10,641 nt of DNA, taken from Candidatus Humimicrobium oleiphilum (GTDB taxonomy: Bacteria; Actinomycetota; Humimicrobiia; Humimicrobiales; Humimicrobiaceae). Both the position numbers and the translations under genes were made by a program. This document shows, piece by piece, positions 6,888-10,641 of the stretch. Below the pieces are notes generated by a model that did no database searches, had not been told where the DNA came from, and saw only the letters and a program-made list of their open reading frames with translations. Within the stretch, counting starts at the first letter, position 1. Each line of letters opens with the position of its first letter. Location: the NCBI GenBank assembly GCA_002304935.1, contig DBPS01000043.1, forward strand, positions 1 through 10,641. Direction: 5' to 3'.

Positions 6888-6907
6888 ACCAGAAATCTTT
6901 ATCTGGT
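6888..6907. terminator. Hairpin between convergent operons, probable bidirectional terminator
   Basis: ACCAGA and TCTGGT form a six-base-pair stem around an eight-base loop, eleven bases after the cyclase stop. On the minus strand the stem is followed directly by TTTT, a good intrinsic-terminator form for transcripts arriving from degV. On the plus strand the following GCTTTATAAT is a poorer tail. Its placement between two converging genes supports the call. Confidence 0.55.
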
Positions 6908-6939
6908 GCTTTATAATTAAAATCAATTTTAAATTAAAA

Positions 6940-6991
6940 AAATCATACGTCCCTTTGGAAGGGAGCCAAATTATACGTCCCCATGAAGGAG
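6940..6991 (-). repeat. Two tandem copies of a 24-26 base repeat at the degV 3' end
   Basis: On the minus strand, copy 1 (6991-6968) and copy 2 (6965-6940) share the frame CTCC-TTC, then GGGACGTAT, then ATTT, with one-base changes. Copy 2 contains a perfect TCCCTT / AAGGGA hairpin (6950-6964) followed eight bases later by seven Ts, so it may also help terminate degV. Copy 1 supplies the last codons and the TAA of degV. The GGGACGTAT core with a short palindrome resembles REP-type intergenic repeats that some bacteria scatter through their genomes; that comparison is by recall. Confidence 0.5.
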
Positions 6992-7846
6992 TTTGGGGCT
7001 TACGGCTACTCCCCATATGCCGGGACCTGTATGGGCACCCATCACAGTGGTGATTTTGTTGATTATTATATCGGCAACTGCTATTTCACTGTTTTGCCTT
7101 ATAAGCTTTTCAAGTTCTCTTACGGGTGTAAGGTCTTCACCATAAAATATGCTGATAAAACTCTCCCTGTTCTGCCTCGCAACAGCAATAGTTTGTTTGT
7201 ATATCTCAAATATCGCTTTTTCCTTATTTCTGACAAATTTCCTTAGCTTTACTGTTCCTTCTTTACCGATATAAAGGATCGGTACAAATTTAATAGCCTT
7301 ACTGATAAATTTACTTAAGAATACTCCCCTTCCGCCCTTCATAACATATTCAAAACTTTCAAGAACTGCTATGAATTTATTTCTGATAATAAGTTCTTCT
7401 ATAAGTTTCTCAATTTCGACTTCATTATAATTCTGTCTGATTGCCATTGCTGCCTGAAGAACAGTAAAACCAAGACACATGGTTGATGTCTTTGAGTCAA
7501 ATATTTTTATTTTTTCTTCAGGAAAAGAATTTTTTGCTACATTTGCTGCATTGTTTGAAGCAGAAAGTTTTGAACTAAGAGTTATACAATAAATCTTGTC
7601 GGCTTTTTCTTCCTCAAATAGTCTTTTAAAAACAGAAATAAAATCTCCTACCGATGGCGATGCAGTGTGTACTTTTTTTCCTTCTTCCAGAGCTTCATAG
7701 ACCTCTTCCGGCTTTATCTCTATTAGATCTTTCAGCATTTTTCCGTCAAACCCTACATATAAAGGGACTGCCTCTATCGAATATTTTTTAACAAGTTCCT
7801 CCGGGATATCAGAAGAGCTATCGGTGACTATTCTTATATTTGGCAC
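6971..7846 (-). CDS. DegV family fatty-acid-binding protein
   Basis: 291 residues from a GTG at 7846-7844, with AAAGG (7859-7855) eight bases upstream and no nearby ATG alternative. The family landmarks are all there: IRIVTDSSSDIP (4-15), TASPSVGDF (61-69), ITLSSKLSASNNAA (88-101), MKGGRGVFLSK (169-179) and HTGPGIWGVAV (272-282). DegV proteins bind a fatty acid in a cleft between two alpha/beta domains. In Gram-positive bacteria the FakB members present the fatty acid to FakA for phosphorylation before phospholipid synthesis. No FakA gene is in view, so the partner is not shown. The last few residues, ending HGDV, are encoded inside a short repeat and look like an added tail. It lies 237 bases downstream of argJ on the same strand and may be transcribed separately. 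Confidence 0.92.
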   Translation of the reverse strand: MPNIRIVTDSSSDIPEELVKKYSIEAVPLYVGFDGKMLKDLIEIKPEEVYEALEEGKKVHTASPSVGDFISVFKRLFEEEKADKIYCITLSSKLSASNNAANVAKNSFPEEKIKIFDSKTSTMCLGFTVLQAAMAIRQNYNEVEIEKLIEELIIRNKFIAVLESFEYVMKGGRGVFLSKFISKAIKFVPILYIGKEGTVKLRKFVRNKEKAIFEIYKQTIAVARQNRESFISIFYGEDLTPVRELEKLIRQNSEIAVADIIINKITTVMGAHTGPGIWGVAVSPKLLHGDV

Positions 7847-8054
7847 TTTTTAAGCCTTTCTTATTAATCTTTTAATATTTAATAATTAATAATCAGGTTT
7901 GCAACATTAAAGAATATGTAATTTATTTCTATGTTTCTGCTTAAAGAATAAAGAGTTTCTATCATTTTAGCAAAAAAATGAACGTGATTGCCATATAAAA
8001 AAGAATAATTACCAGATAATTATTATAATGTGATATATAATTTTATAGATATTC

Positions 8055-8077
8055 AGCCAGCAATAGATTATCTGGCT
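8055..8077 (-). terminator. Hairpin just downstream of argJ
   Basis: AGCCAG and CTGGCT pair over an eleven-base loop, starting seven bases beyond the argJ stop on the minus strand. The sequence after it (GAATATCTATAAAATT) has no clean T run, so it may be a weak terminator or an RNA-stabilising stem between argJ and degV. Confidence 0.35.
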
Positions 8078-8083
8078 CTGTTG

Positions 8084-9346
8084 TTATGACCTGTAATGAG
8101 AGCTGGCTTTGACAAAATCATGAGTAAGGTCAGTCGTCCATACAAAACTGCTTTGTTTGCCGGTATGCATATTTATTTTTATTCTTATATGTTTTTCTTT
8201 CATGGTAGGTAATGCCGGTTCAATATTTTCAGATACTTCCATGCCGTTCTTAAAAATAAGAAAATCATTAAGGAATATCTCAACATCGTTTATATTAAAT
8301 TCTACATCTGTAGAACCAATGGCAGAAGCAATCCTTCCCCAGTTAATTGTCTCTCCGAAAATAGAAGCTTTTACCAGTATTGAATTTGCGATTTTCATTC
8401 CAATTTTTTTTGCTTCTGCTTTATCACGGCTGCTTCTGACTTCAATCTCTACAAATTTTGAGGCTCCTTCACCATCAAGTATTACTTTTTTGGCCATTTC
8501 TTCAAGAACAAAGAAAAGTGTGTGTTTGAAAATATCAAATAATTCTCTGTTATCCTTTGTTATTTCTATGCCGCTTTCACCATTACTCTGGATAAAAACC
8601 ATATCATTTGTACTCTGGCAGCCATCTATGGAAATAGAATTAAAGCTGTGATCAGCACCTTCACGCAGAAGATCATCAAGAAGCCCCTGGTGGATTTTTA
8701 CATTTGTGGCAATAAAACACAGAATGGTACCCATGTTAGGGGCAACCATTATAGAGCCTTTGCCGATAGCACCGATTATTATATCTTTTTTCTGATTAAA
8801 AAATTTCTTCGTATTTATTTTTACAGCTAATTCTTTCGGGTTTTTATCGATAGTAAGTATTGATCTGGCAGCCCGGTGACCATCACTGGAGCTAATCATT
8901 TTTGATAATTCCTTTATGCCATCAAGTATTTTTTCAAGAGGAAGTTGTTTTCCTATGAGTCCGGTTGAAGCAATAGCTACATTTTCAGTTTTTATTTTCA
9001 TGTATCTGGCAGTATCGTCGACAATTTTTTCAGCATTAATAATCCCCTGTTCGCCTGTGCAGGCATTTGCTATTCCGGTGTTTATAACTATTGCCTTTAT
9101 ATTTCTTGATTTTGAAAGCTGTTCCTTGTTTTTAATGACCGGAGCAGCAGCAAATTTATTTGTTGTAAATACAGCTGATGTAACTGTATCAAGCGGTGTA
9201 TATATCATACTGAGATCATCTTTTTTTGACTTTCTCACTCCGCTGTGAACTGCCTGTGCAAAAAACTCAGGAACATTTGTGATAGTCCCGTTTTCAATCA
9301 TTGAAAAGTATTTCTCGTATTCTTTTTTTTCTTTTTCTTTATGCAT
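8084..9346 (-). CDS. argJ: ArgJ-family bifunctional glutamate N-acetyltransferase / ornithine acetyltransferase, divergent
   Basis: 420 residues, slightly longer than usual (about 390-410) because of a charged N-terminal extension. ArgJ moves acetyl groups between ornithine and glutamate in arginine synthesis and is made as a precursor that cleaves itself before a catalytic Thr. Recognisable motifs are NTGIANACTG (89-98), STGLIG (127-132) with the oxyanion Thr-Gly, GKGSIMVAPNMGTILCF (195-211) with Lys196 and the expected nucleophile Thr207, DGEGASKFVEIEV (291-303) with Glu293, and a C-terminal HYRS. Several usual residues are changed: TTDT is TIDK (165-168), KGSGM is KGSIM, MATM is MGTI so cleavage would fall between Gly206 and Thr207, and the final INADYRT is ASSHYRS, losing the conserved Asn. 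The Lys, Thr and Glu of the active site remain, so an active but divergent enzyme is likely. The start overlaps the pfk stop by eight bases, implying translational coupling. Confidence 0.85.
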   Translation of the reverse strand: MHKEKEKKEYEKYFSMIENGTITNVPEFFAQAVHSGVRKSKKDDLSMIYTPLDTVTSAVFTTNKFAAAPVIKNKEQLSKSRNIKAIVINTGIANACTGEQGIINAEKIVDDTARYMKIKTENVAIASTGLIGKQLPLEKILDGIKELSKMISSSDGHRAARSILTIDKNPKELAVKINTKKFFNQKKDIIIGAIGKGSIMVAPNMGTILCFIATNVKIHQGLLDDLLREGADHSFNSISIDGCQSTNDMVFIQSNGESGIEITKDNRELFDIFKHTLFFVLEEMAKKVILDGEGASKFVEIEVRSSRDKAEAKKIGMKIANSILVKASIFGETINWGRIASAIGSTDVEFNINDVEIFLNDFLIFKNGMEVSENIEPALPTMKEKHIRIKINMHTGKQSSFVWTTDLTHDFVKASSHYRS

Positions 9347-10388
9347 ATATATTCCCCAGACTTAAAGCAAATTCATAATCTTCTTTTGAAACCAGCCTTA
9401 TTTCCCTTACAGCATCTGCTATTCTTACATTTACAGGTTTCTGATTCACAACCGCCACCATTTTCCCAAAATTACCGTCAGCAATATTTTCTGCAACTCC
9501 TTTTGCAAATAATGATGAAAGATATGCATCATAAGGGCAGGGTCTTCCACCCCTCTGAGTATAACCAAGTACCACGACATTTGGCTTGAGGTTTGTCTTT
9601 TCATTAACAAGCTCAGCAATATGATAGGTTATGCCGCCAAGCTTTTTATGGCCAAATGTGTCAATATCGTCCTGTATCTGCTTTGCCCCCTGTATCTGCA
9701 CACCCTCTGCTACAATAAAAAGTCCGTATTTCTTCCCGGCATTTCTTTTTTTAACAATATAATCCGATATCTTTTCGATATCAATTGCAAACTCAGGAAT
9801 CATTAAATAGTCCGCTCCGAGGACTATGGCACTGTTTAATGCCAGAAATCCGCTGTCCCTTCCCATTACTTCCACCAGCATTTCTCTTTCGTGGGACATA
9901 GCCGAGCTCATAAACATATTGGTACATTTTACTATATTTTCAACTGCAGTATGAAAACCGATACTGTAATCTGTTTCCATCAGATCATTATCTATTGTCT
10001 GTGGAACTCCTATTATTTTTATTTTTTCTTCTTCATACAGCCTGTTTGCTATACCGAGTGTATCATTTCCGCCAACGCATATCAGAACATCCAGTTTTTC
10101 AGCTTCTATTGTTTTAATAATTTTCTCAACAGCTCCCTCAATTTTATAACAATTGGTTCTTGAGGTTCCTATTATTGTTCCGCCTGTGTTCTGAATACCG
10201 TCAACAATTCTTGAATTCAAATCAATCAGTTCTCCATTGATAAGACCGCGATAACTGTTTTTTACTCCTCTTACGGAAATACCCTGCTTTTCCATTAAGA
10301 TTACGGCGGCTCGGATAAAATCATTTATCCCCGATGAGTCTCCGCCTCCTGTCAGAATCGCCGCTCTTTTTATTCCGGTACCAGCCAT
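9339..10388 (-). CDS. pfk: 6-phosphofructokinase, group A family, phosphoryl donor uncertain
   Basis: 349 residues, against about 320 for E. coli PfkA. It phosphorylates fructose 6-phosphate, the committed step of glycolysis, in the cytoplasm. The substrate site is mostly intact: GGTIIGTSR (69-77), TIDND (131-135) with catalytic Asp133, SHEREMLVEVMGRDSG (165-180) with Arg168 and Met175-Gly-Arg177, AEG (227-229) and LGYTQRGG (274-281). The donor site is unusual. The N-terminal GGDxPG loop is GGDSSG (15-20). The GGDGS of ATP enzymes is GGNDT (106-110), giving the Asp of PPi enzymes at the second position but Asn in place of the Mg-binding Asp. The PGTIDND/PKTIDND switch position is Gln130. Asn270 replaces the Arg normally five residues before the GYxQRGG Tyr/His. 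ATP or PPi use cannot be decided. It is the first gene of the pfk-argJ pair. Confidence 0.9.
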   Translation of the reverse strand: MAGTGIKRAAILTGGGDSSGINDFIRAAVILMEKQGISVRGVKNSYRGLINGELIDLNSRIVDGIQNTGGTIIGTSRTNCYKIEGAVEKIIKTIEAEKLDVLICVGGNDTLGIANRLYEEEKIKIIGVPQTIDNDLMETDYSIGFHTAVENIVKCTNMFMSSAMSHEREMLVEVMGRDSGFLALNSAIVLGADYLMIPEFAIDIEKISDYIVKKRNAGKKYGLFIVAEGVQIQGAKQIQDDIDTFGHKKLGGITYHIAELVNEKTNLKPNVVVLGYTQRGGRPCPYDAYLSSLFAKGVAENIADGNFGKMVAVVNQKPVNVRIADAVREIRLVSKEDYEFALSLGNIYA

Positions 10389-10393
10389 TTCTG

Positions 10394-10400
10394 CTCCTTT
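10394..10400 (-). promoter_or_regulatory. Ribosome binding site of pfk
   Basis: On the minus strand AAGGAGC ends five bases before the ATG at 10388-10386, fixing the start MAGTGIKRAAIL. Confidence 0.75.
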
Positions 10401-10524
10401 TTAATTAAAAATCTGGTTTGAATAATCAATAGTTAATAATCAATATAAAAACTTTCATATAATTTTTTTTAAACCATCTATAAATTATCTTTCGCTAACA
10501 GAAAAAATAAAAATATTTAATATA

Positions 10525-10635
10525 TTAAGGCAAATCCACTATTTTTTTAACAAGAAGTTTATTATTTTCTTTTACAGCCGCAGTTCTTATTTTATTCTTA
10601 TATAGAAAGTATTTGAATAAGGCAATCTTTATAAG
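10525..10635 (-). pseudogene. Coding-like frame at the window edge, possible gene tail
   Basis: On the minus strand 36 codons are open between a TAA at 10638-10636 and a TAA at 10527-10525, ending KIRTAAVKENNKLLVKKIVD-LP. The composition (Ala, Val, Lys, Asp, Leu) is more protein-like than the surrounding AT-rich DNA, and the stop is followed by an AT palindrome and T-rich DNA as at a gene end. There is no ATG and no ribosome site, and the upstream stop blocks extension in this frame. It could be the tail of a frameshifted gene that continues beyond the window, or chance. Confidence 0.15.
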
Positions 10636-10641
10636 TTAAAG

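Noticed and set aside
8157..9248. Plus-strand open frames of 164, 60 and 110 codons
   Set aside because: All are antisense to argJ, with hydrophobic Ser/Phe/Ile-rich translations typical of the reverse of AT-rich coding DNA.
10454..10466. TTCATATAATTTT upstream of pfk as a further IclR-type box
   Set aside because: Only one half matches, and there is no second box 20 bases away on either side; likely chance in AT-rich DNA.
1..10641. tRNA, rRNA, CRISPR array, insertion sequence, riboswitch or toxin-antitoxin pair
   Set aside because: No cloverleaf, conserved RNA motif, regularly spaced repeat array, transposase or paired small toxin/antitoxin genes could be seen by reading both strands.

Overview
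The window is AT-rich throughout (roughly 30% GC by eye, lower between genes), with heavy use of ATA, AGA and AAA codons. Gene spacing is bacterial and most genes have Shine-Dalgarno sites. The content is chromosomal: amino-acid and sugar metabolism, a c-di-GMP enzyme, a DegV lipid-binding protein and an IclR regulator. There is no phage, plasmid, transposase, CRISPR or RNA gene that I can see. An uncultured anaerobic bacterium of a low-GC lineage would fit, but the sequence alone does not let me name a phylum.

Layout, left to right. (1) 1-775, minus: a class V PLP aminotransferase, its C-terminus cut by the window edge. (2) 776-1244: a long AT-rich gap with a decayed-looking short frame and a tandem operator/promoter. 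(3) 1245-1712, plus: a YhcH/YjgK/YiaL-family protein, convergent with an IclR-family regulator (1841-2590, minus). (4) 2861-3409, plus: a small YgjP/DUF45-type HExxH metalloprotease. (5) 3639-6877, plus: a class I aminotransferase followed 20 bases later by a membrane PAS-PAS-PAS-GGDEF diguanylate cyclase, probably one operon. (6) 6971-10388, minus: a 6-phosphofructokinase whose stop overlaps the start of an ArgJ homologue, then a DegV protein. Converging transcription from (5) and (6) meets at a hairpin and a short repeat near 6888-6991.

The most informative regulatory signal is a 13-base box, consensus TTCAYATTATGAA. It occurs as two copies exactly 20 bases apart in front of the YhcH gene and again, more degenerate, over the promoter of the IclR gene. 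This points to an IclR regulator that controls itself and the YhcH gene, most likely in sugar-acid or amino-sugar catabolism.

Two metabolic enzymes are atypical at catalytic or specificity positions. The phosphofructokinase has GGNDT and PQTIDND where ATP enzymes have GGDGS and PGTIDND. The ArgJ homologue has lost several near-invariant motif residues, including the C-terminal Asn. They are translationally coupled, which is not a usual pairing. I found no clear multi-gene system of a new type. The better leads are the operator pair, the two divergent enzymes and the repeat built into the end of the DegV gene.
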